Position numbers and translations under genes: made by a program
Assembly (NCBI GenBank): GCA_045106475.1
Contig: JBGCEO010000019.1
Location: 56,469-120,468 of the forward strand
DNA length: 64,000 bases
Origin: Granulosicoccus sp045106475
GTDB lineage: Bacteria > Pseudomonadota > Gammaproteobacteria > Granulosicoccales > Granulosicoccaceae
Direction: 5' to 3'
Notes under the pieces: generated by a model
The model's input: the letters and a program-made list of their open reading frames with translations, nothing else
Database searches by the model: none
What the model was told of the DNA's origin: nothing
In this document: piece by piece, positions 7,966 to 16,623 of the stretch
Position numbering within the stretch: position 1 is the first letter of the stretch
How the letters are laid out: the number at the start of each line of letters is the position of its first letter

Positions 7966-8631
7966 ATGAACTACCTGTTCGACACATTGTTAGAAGCTAA
8001 TGAGGCGGATTGGAAGCGATACATTGAGCATGCTTTCGTTCGCAAGATTGGTGACGGGAGCCTACATCGCGACTGTTTTGAACATTATCTAAAGCAGGAT
8101 TATGTTTTCCTGATCCATTTCGCCCGCGCATTTGGTCTTGCGGCATTTAAAAGTACTACGCGTGCAGAACTGGAGCATGCGAAGGCCTCTATGTCAGGGA
8201 TTGTGGATATTGAATTAAATTTGCATGTGCAATATTGTGAGTCGTGGGGAATTAGTTGTGCGGAACTTGAAGCCACAGTGGAATCCACCGCTAATATGGC
8301 GTACACGCGGTATGTAATGGAGCGAGGGCTGGCAGGTAATTTACTCGATCTAAACGTTGCGCTGGCACCCTGCATCATTGGTTATGCACATATCGCTAAA
8401 TGGCTTTCAGCACAATCATTTTTGAAAACAGAAGACAATCCCTATTCATCCTGGATAGAAATGTATAGCAGCGATGAATATCAGGATTTGGCTAACGCTC
8501 ATCGTGACATTCTTAATCAGGTGGAGCTAACGGGATTATCCAGGCAGCGAATCCTAGATTTATCGTCAACGTTTGGGGCTGCAACTCGCCTGGAAATAGA
8601 TTTTTGGCAAATGGGGTTGGATCTCTTGTGA
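7966..8631 (+). CDS. tenA: TenA: aminopyrimidine aminohydrolase (thiaminase II family)
   Basis: Hydrolyses 4-amino-5-aminomethyl-2-methylpyrimidine to HMP, recycling pyrimidine from degraded thiamin. It is 221 residues, all-helical, of usual TenA length. HCFEHYLKQDYVFLIHFARAF-like sequence appears near residues 29-50 (here DCFEHYLKQDYVFL), and the catalytic cysteine is in LAPCIIGYAHIAKWL at about residues 126-140. A C-terminal acidic residue follows in LEIDFWQMG. Placed directly after the importer genes, its job is almost certainly salvage of imported pyrimidine breakdown products. A deformylase (YlmB type) normally acts before it and is not in this window. Its stop overlaps the next start (GTGA). 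Confidence 0.94.
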   Translation: MNYLFDTLLEANEADWKRYIEHAFVRKIGDGSLHRDCFEHYLKQDYVFLIHFARAFGLAAFKSTTRAELEHAKASMSGIVDIELNLHVQYCESWGISCAELEATVESTANMAYTRYVMERGLAGNLLDLNVALAPCIIGYAHIAKWLSAQSFLKTEDNPYSSWIEMYSSDEYQDLANAHRDILNQVELTGLSRQRILDLSSTFGAATRLEIDFWQMGLDLL

Positions 8632-9647
8632 GTTCCGCCACGGTTGAAATTATTGGCTCAGGTGTCGCAGGCCTGTGCTGCGCCCTATTGTTTGCCGAGC
8701 GCGACTGTAAGGTGCGAGTGATTTCTGCCAGTCAGGGTGCAGACCAATCCTGTTGTTCCTGGTGGGCAGGCGGTATGTTGGCTCCCTGGTGTGAAATGGA
8801 GTCAGCAGAGCCACTTATTGCCAGTTTGGGCATGGAGAGTATGGCGTTTTGGCGCAAACACCATGGAGCGGTTGTACAGTCTGGCTCTCTGGTATTAGCT
8901 AATCGCAGAGATTTACCAGAGTTAGAACAGTTTGCTGCCCGTACCAGTCACTTCGAAAAAATATCACCCGACGCAATAGCCTCCCTGGAACCTGATCTGG
9001 CAGAACGTTTTGAAGCCGGACTGTACTTTGGTGACGAGTGTCATTTAAATCCGCGTGATGCATTGCAAGAGCTGATGAAAAAGCTTAAATCCATGACGAA
9101 TGTAGAGCTTGTATTTTCTTCTGAATTGGATTGCAAACAATCCGAAGCCAATAGTGAATACGACTGGCGAATCGATTGCAGAGGGCTTGCTGCGCGCGAT
9201 GTACTAACGGATTTGCGTGGTGTACGTGGAGAAATGCTGATACTTCATACCGAGCAGATAGCCTTAAATCGGCCAGTGAGATTGTTACATCCACGCTATC
9301 CTTTATACATAGTGCCACGTGCAAACAACAGGTTCATGATAGGTGCCACCATGCTTGAAAGTGATCACAGGGGAGCTCCAGCGGTACGCTCGGTCATGGA
9401 GTTGTTGTCGGCGGCCTATGCCTTGCACCCGGCGTTCGCTGAAGCCAGTATTCAGGAGATCGGTGCGGATGCAAGACCTGCGTTTACAGACAACCTGCCG
9501 CGTTTAAGGAGGCTAGGCAACACCTTGTATTTGAATGGTTTGTTTCGCCATGGTTTTCTTTGCGCTCCGGCAATGGCCAGACGAGCAGTGGAATTTGCAC
9601 TGGACAACGTAATTGATGAAGAGGTTGTTGATGAAAATCGTGCTTAA
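8628..9647 (+). CDS. thiO: ThiO: FAD-dependent glycine oxidase of thiazole synthesis
   Basis: Oxidises glycine to iminoglycine (dehydroglycine), the C2-N donor for the thiazole ring. About 339 residues of the DAO fold: the FAD-binding GxGxxG is IIGSGVAGLCCALL near the start, CSWWAGGMLAPWCE follows as in other ThiO proteins, and the C-terminus carries DARPAFTDNLPRLRRLG and NGLFRHGFLCAPAMA, typical of the second flavin-contacting segment. The start GTG 8628 overlaps the tenA stop. Use of ThiO rather than ThiH implies an oxygen-dependent route and hence an aerobic lifestyle. It overlaps thiS by 17 bases. Confidence 0.94.
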   Translation: MSSATVEIIGSGVAGLCCALLFAERDCKVRVISASQGADQSCCSWWAGGMLAPWCEMESAEPLIASLGMESMAFWRKHHGAVVQSGSLVLANRRDLPELEQFAARTSHFEKISPDAIASLEPDLAERFEAGLYFGDECHLNPRDALQELMKKLKSMTNVELVFSSELDCKQSEANSEYDWRIDCRGLAARDVLTDLRGVRGEMLILHTEQIALNRPVRLLHPRYPLYIVPRANNRFMIGATMLESDHRGAPAVRSVMELLSAAYALHPAFAEASIQEIGADARPAFTDNLPRLRRLGNTLYLNGLFRHGFLCAPAMARRAVEFALDNVIDEEVVDENRA

Positions 9648-9828
9648 CGGTGAGCCGGTGGATACCGAGTGTCATACTCTACAAGAGCTGCTGGATTTTC
9701 TAGAGTATGAAAAGTCTTCGGTTGTGACGGCGATCAACAAAGAGTTTGTACCTTCGGTCGAGCGTACATCTATAGAATTACACAGTGGTGATCTGGTGGA
9801 GATCATCGCACCAATGTCTGGCGGGTAA
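9631..9828 (+). CDS. thiS: ThiS: sulfur-carrier protein for thiazole synthesis
   Basis: A 65-residue ubiquitin-like carrier: begins MKIVLNGEPVD and ends MSGG, the C-terminal diglycine that is adenylated and thiocarboxylated to deliver sulfur to ThiG. The start ATG 9631 lies inside the end of thiO; an upstream in-frame ATG at 9613 would add six atypical residues. Its activating enzyme ThiF is not in the window and may be elsewhere or replaced by MoeB. thiG follows after 4 bases. Confidence 0.93.
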   Translation: MKIVLNGEPVDTECHTLQELLDFLEYEKSSVVTAINKEFVPSVERTSIELHSGDLVEIIAPMSGG

Positions 9829-9832
9829 TAAA

Positions 9833-10612
9833 GTGAGCCTATCGTTTTATCAATCAACATTTGAGTCGCGGTTGTTATTAGGCACAGCCCTATATCCATC
9901 TCCGCAGATCATGCTGGATGCTATAACAGCATCTAAAACCGAAATCGTAACGGTTTCATTGCGACGCGAGTCCAGTACAAACAAATCCGGTGAAGCATTC
10001 TGGAATTTGATAAAGCAGGCAAACGTTAAAGTGTTGCCAAACACAGCAGGGTGTCATACTGTCAAGGAAGCCGTTACCACCGCTCAGATGGCTAGAGAGT
10101 TGTTTGGCACAAACTGGATTAAGCTGGAAGTCATTGGTAACGATGATACGCTTCATCCAGCGGTCATCGAATTGGTTGAGGCAGCTCGAATACTTGCAAG
10201 CGATGGCTTTGAGGTATTTCCTTATACAACCGATGATCTAAGCATCGCAGATCAGTTACTCAATGCCGGCTGTGAAGTGCTGATGCCATGGGGTTCGCCA
10301 ATTGGTAGTGGACGAGGTTTGAATAATCTGTATTCCTTGCGAGCTATGCGGGCCCATTTCCCTGATGTGCCTTTGGTGGTTGATGCTGGAATTGGTCTTC
10401 CTTCCCATGCTGCTCAGGCTCTGGAGCTCGGATACGATGCGGTGCTGCTTAACACAGCCGTGGCCAAGGCAGGCGATCCAGTTAAAATGGCGGAGGCGTT
10501 TGCACAGGCGGTAGAGTGTGGAAGAACGGCCTATCAGGCCAGTCCAATGCTTGCACGTGATCTGGCCTCACCCTCAACTCCGGTTACCGGAATGCCTTTT
10601 TGGAATACCTAA
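9833..10612 (+). CDS. thiG: ThiG: thiazole synthase
   Basis: A TIM-barrel enzyme that condenses deoxyxylulose-5-phosphate, iminoglycine and ThiS-thiocarboxylate into thiazole phosphate. About 259 residues. The lysine forming the imine with the sugar lies in NWIKLEVIGND; phosphate-site motifs are MPWGSPIGSGRGLNN and VDAGIGLPSHAAQALELG, followed by DAVLLNTAVAKAGDP. The start is GTG 9833; the longer frame from 9785 only reads out of phase through thiS. It is followed one base later by thiE. Confidence 0.95.
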   Translation: MSLSFYQSTFESRLLLGTALYPSPQIMLDAITASKTEIVTVSLRRESSTNKSGEAFWNLIKQANVKVLPNTAGCHTVKEAVTTAQMARELFGTNWIKLEVIGNDDTLHPAVIELVEAARILASDGFEVFPYTTDDLSIADQLLNAGCEVLMPWGSPIGSGRGLNNLYSLRAMRAHFPDVPLVVDAGIGLPSHAAQALELGYDAVLLNTAVAKAGDPVKMAEAFAQAVECGRTAYQASPMLARDLASPSTPVTGMPFWNT

Positions 10613-10613
10613 T

Positions 10614-11213
10614 ATGTTGGCGCGCTTCTATCTTATAGTAGACAACACAGCCAGTCTTGCCGAGTACTTACCGCTGGGCTTGTCTTGTGTTCAGCTACGT
10701 ATCAAATCAGCTTCGGATGTTGAGCTTAGGGCATCGATAAGAGATGCAAAATCGCTATGCGAGCAGTTTAATTGCCAACTTATTATTAACGACTACTGGA
10801 AGCTGGCCATAGAAGAAGGGTGTAATGCTATCCATTTGGGTCAGGAAGATTTGGATAGCGCTGATATGGAAGCCATTCGCTCTGCAGGAATTCGTTATGG
10901 CATTAGCACTCACGATAAGGCAGAGCTGCGCCGTGCTCTTGCTCTCGAACCCGATTACATTGCACTCGGACCTGTCTATGCAACGCTCTTAAAAAAGATG
11001 CCCTGGAGACCGCAAGGCCTTGAAAAACTAGCGCGCTGGAAAACGCTAGTGGGAGATACGCCATTGGTCGCTATCGGTGGATTGACTCCTGAACGTGCTG
11101 ATGGTGTCTTTGCCGCCGGTGCGGATAGTATTTGTGTGGTAACCGATGTCCAGCAGCACGACAATCCCGTTGAGCGCGTGGAGCAATGGCTTAGGCTTTG
11201 TTCCAAACAATAG
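10614..11213 (+). CDS. thiE: ThiE: thiamin phosphate synthase
   Basis: Joins HMP-pyrophosphate to thiazole phosphate to form thiamin phosphate, completing the pathway encoded here. About 199 residues, slightly short for the family. TIM-barrel motifs are present: LARFYLIVDN at the start, LIINDYWKLAIEEGCNAIHL (ND and HLGQEDL), GISTHDKAEL, DYIALGPVYAT and VAIGGLTPERADGVFAAGAD. In the loop after ALGPVYAT the sequence reads LLKKMPWRPQGLEKL; this fits the family's variable flap. It is the last thi gene. A 55-base gap with a fresh ribosome binding site separates it from the isomerase gene. Confidence 0.93.
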   Translation: MLARFYLIVDNTASLAEYLPLGLSCVQLRIKSASDVELRASIRDAKSLCEQFNCQLIINDYWKLAIEEGCNAIHLGQEDLDSADMEAIRSAGIRYGISTHDKAELRRALALEPDYIALGPVYATLLKKMPWRPQGLEKLARWKTLVGDTPLVAIGGLTPERADGVFAAGADSICVVTDVQQHDNPVERVEQWLRLCSKQ

Positions 11214-11268
11214 TTGCTTGTTAATTTGTAGATCCAACTGGAGTTTGTATTAGAAAAGGAGTGTCATC

Positions 11269-12132
11269 ATGAAGCTTGGCGTTATTTGCGATGGAATCAG
11301 CCGCAACCTTTCTCACTCTATTGATGTCATGGATGAGTTCGACTTGGACTATGCGGAGTTGCAATTCGTCGGTGACAAAGAGGTGGGGGATCACACCGCT
11401 AGAGAAATAGCTGAAATCAAAGCATTGCTTGTTGATCGTGGTAAGCCTGTGTCGTGTCTGTCCAGACATATCTTTGCGGGAATGACGAGCGCAAACAAAC
11501 CGGGAGATGCTCTCCACAGCCAACATATGGATGCACTCAAGCGCGTGATCGCGATGGCTCATGACGTGGGCGCACCACTGGTCCGCATCATGACAAGTAA
11601 GAAGGAGCAGATACTCTGGGGTTCCAATGGTGCTGAACGATGGAATGTTGCAACCGGTGCCTGGGATGCACTTCCCCCGTTGATAGCGCCAGCTTGTGAA
11701 GTAGCGCGCGCAGAAGGCATCACGCTGGTCGTTGAAACGGGTAATGGCACGATGGTTAACTCCAACTACACAGCCCGTAGATTGATAGATGAGTTAAATG
11801 CCAAAGATGTTCTAAAAGTGCTCTGGGATCCTGCCAACAACTGTTGGTGTCACGAACAGGCTTATCCAAATGGCTACGACGAGCTTAGTGACGGGTACCT
11901 GGGGCATATCCATATAAAGGATGTCATGGTTGATACACCGCGCGCTACTCTCGAAGTACGTAGGTTGGGGCAAGGGCAGCTTGCCAATCAATTCTCACCT
12001 ATAGCCGATGCTCTAAAGGCTGACAACTATTCAGGTGTGATTTCATTAGAAAGCGTTTATCACAACGGGGATGGTGATTTCGAGAACGGATTTCGGGAAT
12101 GTGTCGAATTGTTTAAACAGCTTTTTGGGTGA
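11269..12132 (+). CDS. Sugar phosphate isomerase/epimerase-like TIM-barrel protein
   Basis: A 287-residue protein of the xylose-isomerase-like TIM-barrel superfamily (AP endonuclease 2 fold), cytosolic. Four likely metal ligands are visible in the expected order: Glu in VVETGNGT, Asp in LWDPANN, His in GHIHIKD, and Glu in SLESVY near the C-terminus. A good ribosome binding site, AAAGGAG, is 7 bases before the ATG. It follows the thiamin operon on the same strand and could be read through from it, but no known step of thiamin synthesis needs it. Members act on keto sugars, inosose or related polyols; the actual substrate cannot be told. Confidence 0.8.
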   Translation: MKLGVICDGISRNLSHSIDVMDEFDLDYAELQFVGDKEVGDHTAREIAEIKALLVDRGKPVSCLSRHIFAGMTSANKPGDALHSQHMDALKRVIAMAHDVGAPLVRIMTSKKEQILWGSNGAERWNVATGAWDALPPLIAPACEVARAEGITLVVETGNGTMVNSNYTARRLIDELNAKDVLKVLWDPANNCWCHEQAYPNGYDELSDGYLGHIHIKDVMVDTPRATLEVRRLGQGQLANQFSPIADALKADNYSGVISLESVYHNGDGDFENGFRECVELFKQLFG

Positions 12133-12243
12133 ACGTTAAAAAGGATTTGAATCTAAATCGTAAGTGTTGACCATGCGACTTGCGATTTATCGAAGTCGTT
12201 GCCTCATAAGAGCTACGATCGCAGGTCGGTGAAAACTTGATCG

Positions 12244-12271
12244 TTCACTGCTATTCACGCACTAATATAAA
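12244..12271 (+). promoter_or_regulatory. Candidate sigma-70 promoter upstream of urtA
   Basis: In the 305-base gene-free stretch 12133-12437, TTCACT (12244) and TATAAA (12266) lie 16 bases apart, a fair match to -35 and -10 boxes. This would give a 5' leader of about 160 bases before urtA. The rest of the stretch is AT-rich with no convincing gene or strong hairpin. Confidence 0.3.
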
Positions 12272-12437
12272 GCGCTATTTATTTTTTATGCACTTTATTG
12301 AAGCAATCAATATCTCCCTATTTTTCTTTGCAGACATCTAAGGCCTTGAAATAAAAAGCATAAAATTGAAAATTTAAGGTGGCATGTATTTCGGATTACT
12401 CACTTCTCGAACTATAAAATATTTCAGGAGAAAGTCT

Positions 12438-13736
12438 GTGAGTAAGATTGGTTTTAAAAACACGTTGAGAGCTACCGTCGCTCTCTCAGCATTGTCTGTT
12501 GCTATACCCAATATGGCTTACGCGGCGGATACGATCAAAGTAGGTGTTCTGCATTCTCTGTCTGGAACGATGGCAATCAGTGAAACTACACTGAAAGACA
12601 CCATGCTTATGCTGGTCGATGAGCAGAACAAAAACGGTGGTCTGCTGGGTAAACAGCTAGAAGCTGTGGTGGTGGATCCCGCTTCGGATTGGCCTCTGTT
12701 TGCTGAAAAAGCCCGCGAGTTGATCGAAAAGGAGCAGGTGGATGTGATCTTCGGTGCATGGACGTCAGTATCGCGTAAATCAGTTTTACCTGTTATTGAA
12801 GAATTGAACGGTCTGATGTTCTACCCCGTTCAATACGAAGGCGAAGAGTCGTCCAAGAACGTCTTCTATACCGGTGCTGCTCCCAATCAACAGGCGATAC
12901 CCGCAGTTGATTATTTGATGGATGAAATCGGTGCTACTCGTTGGGTGCTTGCCGGCACTGATTATGTCTATCCTCGTACCACTAACAAAATTCTCGAAGC
13001 CTACTTGTTGGATAAAGGGGTTGCTGCTGAAGACATCATGATTAACTACACGCCGTTTGGGCATAGTGATTGGCAGAGCATTGTTGCCGAGATCAAACAG
13101 TTCGGCAGCGCTGGAAAGAAAACTGCTGTCGTCTCAACGGTGAATGGTGATGCAAATGTTCCTTTCTATAAGGAGCTAGCCAATCAGGGCGTATCTGCGG
13201 AAGACATTCCTGTTATCGCTTTCTCTGTAGGTGAGGAAGAGTTGTCGGGTTTTGATACCGGGCCTCTTGTTGGTCATCTAGCAGCGTGGAACTATTTCAT
13301 GAGTGTCGAGAGCGATGTTAATGATGAATTCATCGAAGCGTGGCATGAATTTATCGAAAGTGATGAGAGAGTGACTAACGATCCGATGGAAGCTCACTAC
13401 ATAGGCTTCAACATGTGGGTCAAGGCCGTAGAGAAAGCGGGTACAACGGATACCGATGCAGTAGAAGAAGCAATTATCGGTATTGCGGTACCTAATTTGT
13501 CTGGCGGCTATTCTGCCATGCTGCCAAATCACCACATAACCAAGCCGGTACTGATTGGCGAAATACAAGATGACGGTCAGTTCGAAATCGTATGGGAAAC
13601 CAGTGGGCTGGTTGCAGGCGATGCATGGTCAGACTTCTTGCCGGATTCAAAGGAACTCATAGCAGATTGGCGTGCACCTTTGGCTTGTGGTAACTACAAC
13701 GTGAGCACTAGTACCTGTTCAGGTCAAAATCTGTAG
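12438..13736 (+). CDS. urtA: UrtA: periplasmic urea-binding receptor of the urea ABC transporter
   Basis: The substrate-binding subunit of a high-affinity urea importer, about 432 residues. The start GTG 12438 is chosen because AGGAG ends 7 bases upstream and it gives a signal peptide ending NMAYAA; an earlier ATG at 12384 lacks this. The mature sequence DTIKVGVLHSLSGTMAISE is diagnostic of UrtA, as are FGAWTSVSRKSVLPV, LMFYPVQYEGEE and IAFSVGEEEL. First gene of urtABCDE, directly upstream of urease, so imported urea feeds urease for nitrogen. Expression is expected to follow nitrogen limitation, but no clear NtrC site was identified. Confidence 0.96.
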   Translation: MSKIGFKNTLRATVALSALSVAIPNMAYAADTIKVGVLHSLSGTMAISETTLKDTMLMLVDEQNKNGGLLGKQLEAVVVDPASDWPLFAEKARELIEKEQVDVIFGAWTSVSRKSVLPVIEELNGLMFYPVQYEGEESSKNVFYTGAAPNQQAIPAVDYLMDEIGATRWVLAGTDYVYPRTTNKILEAYLLDKGVAAEDIMINYTPFGHSDWQSIVAEIKQFGSAGKKTAVVSTVNGDANVPFYKELANQGVSAEDIPVIAFSVGEEELSGFDTGPLVGHLAAWNYFMSVESDVNDEFIEAWHEFIESDERVTNDPMEAHYIGFNMWVKAVEKAGTTDTDAVEEAIIGIAVPNLSGGYSAMLPNHHITKPVLIGEIQDDGQFEIVWETSGLVAGDAWSDFLPDSKELIADWRAPLACGNYNVSTSTCSGQNL

Positions 13737-13768
13737 TTTGTTTGTCCGCATACGTTGAGTTGTAAGCG

Positions 13769-13827
13769 AGTCGCCTTAGAGCGACTTGCGCAGTCGGTGA
13801 GATTCTTGACATGGAGTCTTGCCGACT
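13769..13827 (+). other. Hairpins in the urtA-urtB gap
   Basis: AGTCGC (13769-13774) pairs with GCGACT (13781-13786) around a six-base loop. A second pair, AGTCGG (13792-13797) and CCGACT (13822-13827), closes a larger loop just after it. There is no U-tract. An intercistronic structure between a binding-protein gene and its permease often keeps receptor mRNA in excess; that role is inferred. Confidence 0.45.
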
Positions 13828-13872
13828 ACTAAGCGATGACATCATCGGCCCTTTCCGACACCCCTTACACTA

Positions 13873-15540
13873 ATGAATACATGTATTCGCCATTTAGACG
13901 GCTTCTCTTCGGCACGTCTCCTTAAGCTGTTATGCAGGCATGCTAAGTGTTTGATTGCCGTCATGATTTGCGTTTCAACAGCCACGTATGCGCAATCTGA
14001 AGATGACAATGATCTTGTTCAGGCTCTGGCATCCGAATTAACAAGTAAGTCTAAAACAGAACGAATTGAGGCCTTTGACAAGTTAGCAGCATCTTCGGCC
14101 AGCAGGAAATCAATCTGGTTGCAATCGATTCTAGATGGGGATCTTTACGTTCTAAAAAGTACTGGTGATGTAGTGATCGCTACTAAATCAGGAAAATTAT
14201 ATTCACTCTTAAAAGCGATTGACGGATCGGATCTAGGCACCGAAAAAAAGCGGGGTTTGCGAAAGGTAAAGGTGGACAACTCCATGCGCACTTACCTGCG
14301 TTCATTGATTGGTACTCTGGCATTAGAGAATAGCGATGATGAGCAAAGACTTTCAGCGGTGAAAGCACTCGTTGGTAAAGCCGATACCGGGACGGTGGAG
14401 CGTGTTCGCTCCTTGAAACAAGAAGAATCGAACCCTGATGTCAGTGAAGCCATGGATCTGCTCGTTGCAATACATGATCTTGAATCTGGAACACAAGAGC
14501 AGCAGGCACAGGCTTTTGAACACGTTAATGGAAACTTGAATATTGATGTAATCAATTCACTCAGAAGACTCTCGACGAGTTCTGAAAATGAAATCGTAGC
14601 TGTCAAGGCAGCAGAGCTGTTAGCTCTTGCTGAAGCGCGTAAAGTTTGGTACGCACGTGCAGAAACCTTGTTTTTTGGCATAAGCCTCGGTTCGGTGCTG
14701 GTGGTTGCCGCCATCGGCTTAGCCATAACCTTTGGTGTTATGGGTGTGATTAATATGGCACATGGCGAGCTTATTATGCTTGGTGCATACACCACCTACT
14801 TCATACAGCAGTTGCTTCCCAATGCCATAAACTACTCACTAATAATTGCTGTTCCTGCTGCATTTGTCGTATCAGGTACGGTTGGAATCATAATCGAAAG
14901 AACCGTCATTCGACATTTATATGGGAGAGCTCTGGAAACTCTTTTAGCAACTTTCGGTATCAGTTTGATATTGCAGCAAGCCGTTCGTACGTTTGTATCT
15001 CCACAGAACGTGGCTGTCATCAATCCAACATGGATGTCTGGTTCCTGGGTAGTAAATCCTGCGCTGTCTCTGACATTAAACAGGATGGTAATCATTGCAT
15101 TTTGTCTGGTTGTATTTGCAGCCTTGCTATTTGTTTTCACACGTACGGGTTTTGGTTTGCAGATGCGTGCGGTAGCGCAGAATAGACAAATGGCCAGGGC
15201 TATGGGGATTCGTTCTGCACGAGTCGATGCAATGACCTTTGGGCTTGGATCAGGTATCGCGGGTATTGCGGGTGTAGCGTTGAGTCAATTGGGCAATGTG
15301 GGCCCTAACCTCGGCCAAGGCTACATCATAGATTCTTTCATGGTAGTGGTGTTCGGAGGGGTGGGTAATCTTTGGGGGACTCTACTCGCCGGGATGTCTC
15401 TGGGCATCGGGAATAAGCTGATTGAACCCTGGGCAGGTGCTGTGTTGGCAAAGATTATACTGTTGGTATTCATCATATTGTTCATTCAGAAAAGACCGCG
15501 CGGTATGTTCCCGCAACGTGGTCGAGCGGTGGAGAACTAA
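13873..15540 (+). CDS. urtB: UrtB: urea ABC transporter permease with N-terminal periplasmic domain
   Basis: One of the two membrane channel subunits. At 555 residues it is long for a LivH-type permease because, as usual in UrtB, a signal-like helix (to ATYAQ at about 41) is followed by a helical-repeat periplasmic domain of about 220 residues. The LivH-like part begins near ARAETLFFGISLG and carries ITFGVMGVINMAHGELIMLGAY, the family signature, and later GVGNLWGTLLAG. The ATPase-contacting loop is near AVAQNRQMARAMG. It follows urtA after a hairpin-containing gap and is 3 bases from urtC. Confidence 0.95.
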   Translation: MNTCIRHLDGFSSARLLKLLCRHAKCLIAVMICVSTATYAQSEDDNDLVQALASELTSKSKTERIEAFDKLAASSASRKSIWLQSILDGDLYVLKSTGDVVIATKSGKLYSLLKAIDGSDLGTEKKRGLRKVKVDNSMRTYLRSLIGTLALENSDDEQRLSAVKALVGKADTGTVERVRSLKQEESNPDVSEAMDLLVAIHDLESGTQEQQAQAFEHVNGNLNIDVINSLRRLSTSSENEIVAVKAAELLALAEARKVWYARAETLFFGISLGSVLVVAAIGLAITFGVMGVINMAHGELIMLGAYTTYFIQQLLPNAINYSLIIAVPAAFVVSGTVGIIIERTVIRHLYGRALETLLATFGISLILQQAVRTFVSPQNVAVINPTWMSGSWVVNPALSLTLNRMVIIAFCLVVFAALLFVFTRTGFGLQMRAVAQNRQMARAMGIRSARVDAMTFGLGSGIAGIAGVALSQLGNVGPNLGQGYIIDSFMVVVFGGVGNLWGTLLAGMSLGIGNKLIEPWAGAVLAKIILLVFIILFIQKRPRGMFPQRGRAVEN

Positions 15541-15543
15541 GCG

Positions 15544-16623
15544 ATGATTCCCGCTCAACCTTCGCTTCAATGGCCTGATCGCATCGTTCTCATAGCATTG
15601 GTGATGCTCATTATCGCCGTGCCCGTTATGAATTTACTGCTGGCAGACTCTCATCCGTTTCATTTAGGTACCTATAACGTCACACTGATCGGTAAGTATC
15701 TGTGCTTTGCATTGCTTGCATTGTCAGTTGATCTTGTTTGGGGATACCTTGGAATACTGAGTCTGGGTCACGGCGCATTCTTCGCACTCGGTGGATATGC
15801 AATGGGCATGTATCTGATGCGTCAGATTGGTGATAGAGGCGTATACGGTAATCCAGATTTACCTGATTTCATGGTGTTTCTGAACTGGGAAGAGCTACCC
15901 TGGTTCTGGACAGGCATGGAGCATTTTCCTATCGCCATGATTGCCATTGTGCTTGCACCTGGCCTGTTAGCCTTCTTGTTTGGTTGGTTTGCCTTTCGCA
16001 GTCGAGTCAACGGCGTCTATCTCTCGATCATCACACAAGCCATGACATTTGCGCTCATGCTTGCGTTCTATCGTAATGAGATGGGTTTTGGAGGTAATAA
16101 TGGGCTTACTGATTTCAAAGATATTCTCGGCTTTTCCTTACAAAGCTCGGTCACCCGAAACGCACTATTTGTGTCTTCCGGGGTTGCTCTAATTATTGCC
16201 TATCTGCTTTGTCAGCGGATTATTCGATCTCGTGCAGGAAGAGTGGCTCAGGCAATTCGTGATGCCGAATCCCGCACCCGATTTTTAGGATTTAATGTGG
16301 AGAGTTATAAGCTCTGGTTGTTTACTTTTTCGGCCGTGTTAGCCGGTATTGCCGGAGCTTTGTATGTACCTCAGGCGGGTATAATCAATCCACGTGAAAT
16401 GGCGCCTCTGGGTTCGATTGAAGTGGTCGTTTGGGTTGCGCTGGGTGGTAGAGGCACGCTTTACGGCCCGATCATTGGCGCAATGCTGGTGAACTACGCT
16501 AAAAGCTGGTTCACTGTCGCGCTCCCGGAATACTGGATTTTTGCACTGGGTGCATTGTTTGTGTTTTCTACTTTGTTTTTACCGCGGGGCGTAACCGGCA
16601 TTTGGAGTAAACGCCCGATATGA
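15544..16623 (+). CDS. urtC: UrtC: urea ABC transporter permease
   Basis: The second channel subunit, 359 residues, LivM-like, with about nine or ten membrane helices. Typical UrtC motifs are DLVWGYLGILSLGHGAFFALGGYAMGMYLM (seen here in two adjoining pieces), NNGLTDFKDILGF, the cytoplasmic loop AIRDAESRTRFLGFNV, and VVWVALGGRGTLYGPIIGA. It is coupled to urtB by a 3-base gap and overlaps urtD by four bases (ATGA), which points to one transcript and coupled translation. Confidence 0.95.
   Translation: MIPAQPSLQWPDRIVLIALVMLIIAVPVMNLLLADSHPFHLGTYNVTLIGKYLCFALLALSVDLVWGYLGILSLGHGAFFALGGYAMGMYLMRQIGDRGVYGNPDLPDFMVFLNWEELPWFWTGMEHFPIAMIAIVLAPGLLAFLFGWFAFRSRVNGVYLSIITQAMTFALMLAFYRNEMGFGGNNGLTDFKDILGFSLQSSVTRNALFVSSGVALIIAYLLCQRIIRSRAGRVAQAIRDAESRTRFLGFNVESYKLWLFTFSAVLAGIAGALYVPQAGIINPREMAPLGSIEVVVWVALGGRGTLYGPIIGAMLVNYAKSWFTVALPEYWIFALGALFVFSTLFLPRGVTGIWSKRPI

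Noticed and set aside
12380..12395. Sigma-54-like element upstream of urtA (TGGCATGTATTTCGGA)
   Set aside because: The -24 part is good, but the -12 part lacks the invariant GC and no NtrC-type palindromes were seen upstream.
14292..14795. 167-codon minus-strand frame opposite urtB
   Set aside because: Shadow of a clear permease gene with no recognisable domain.
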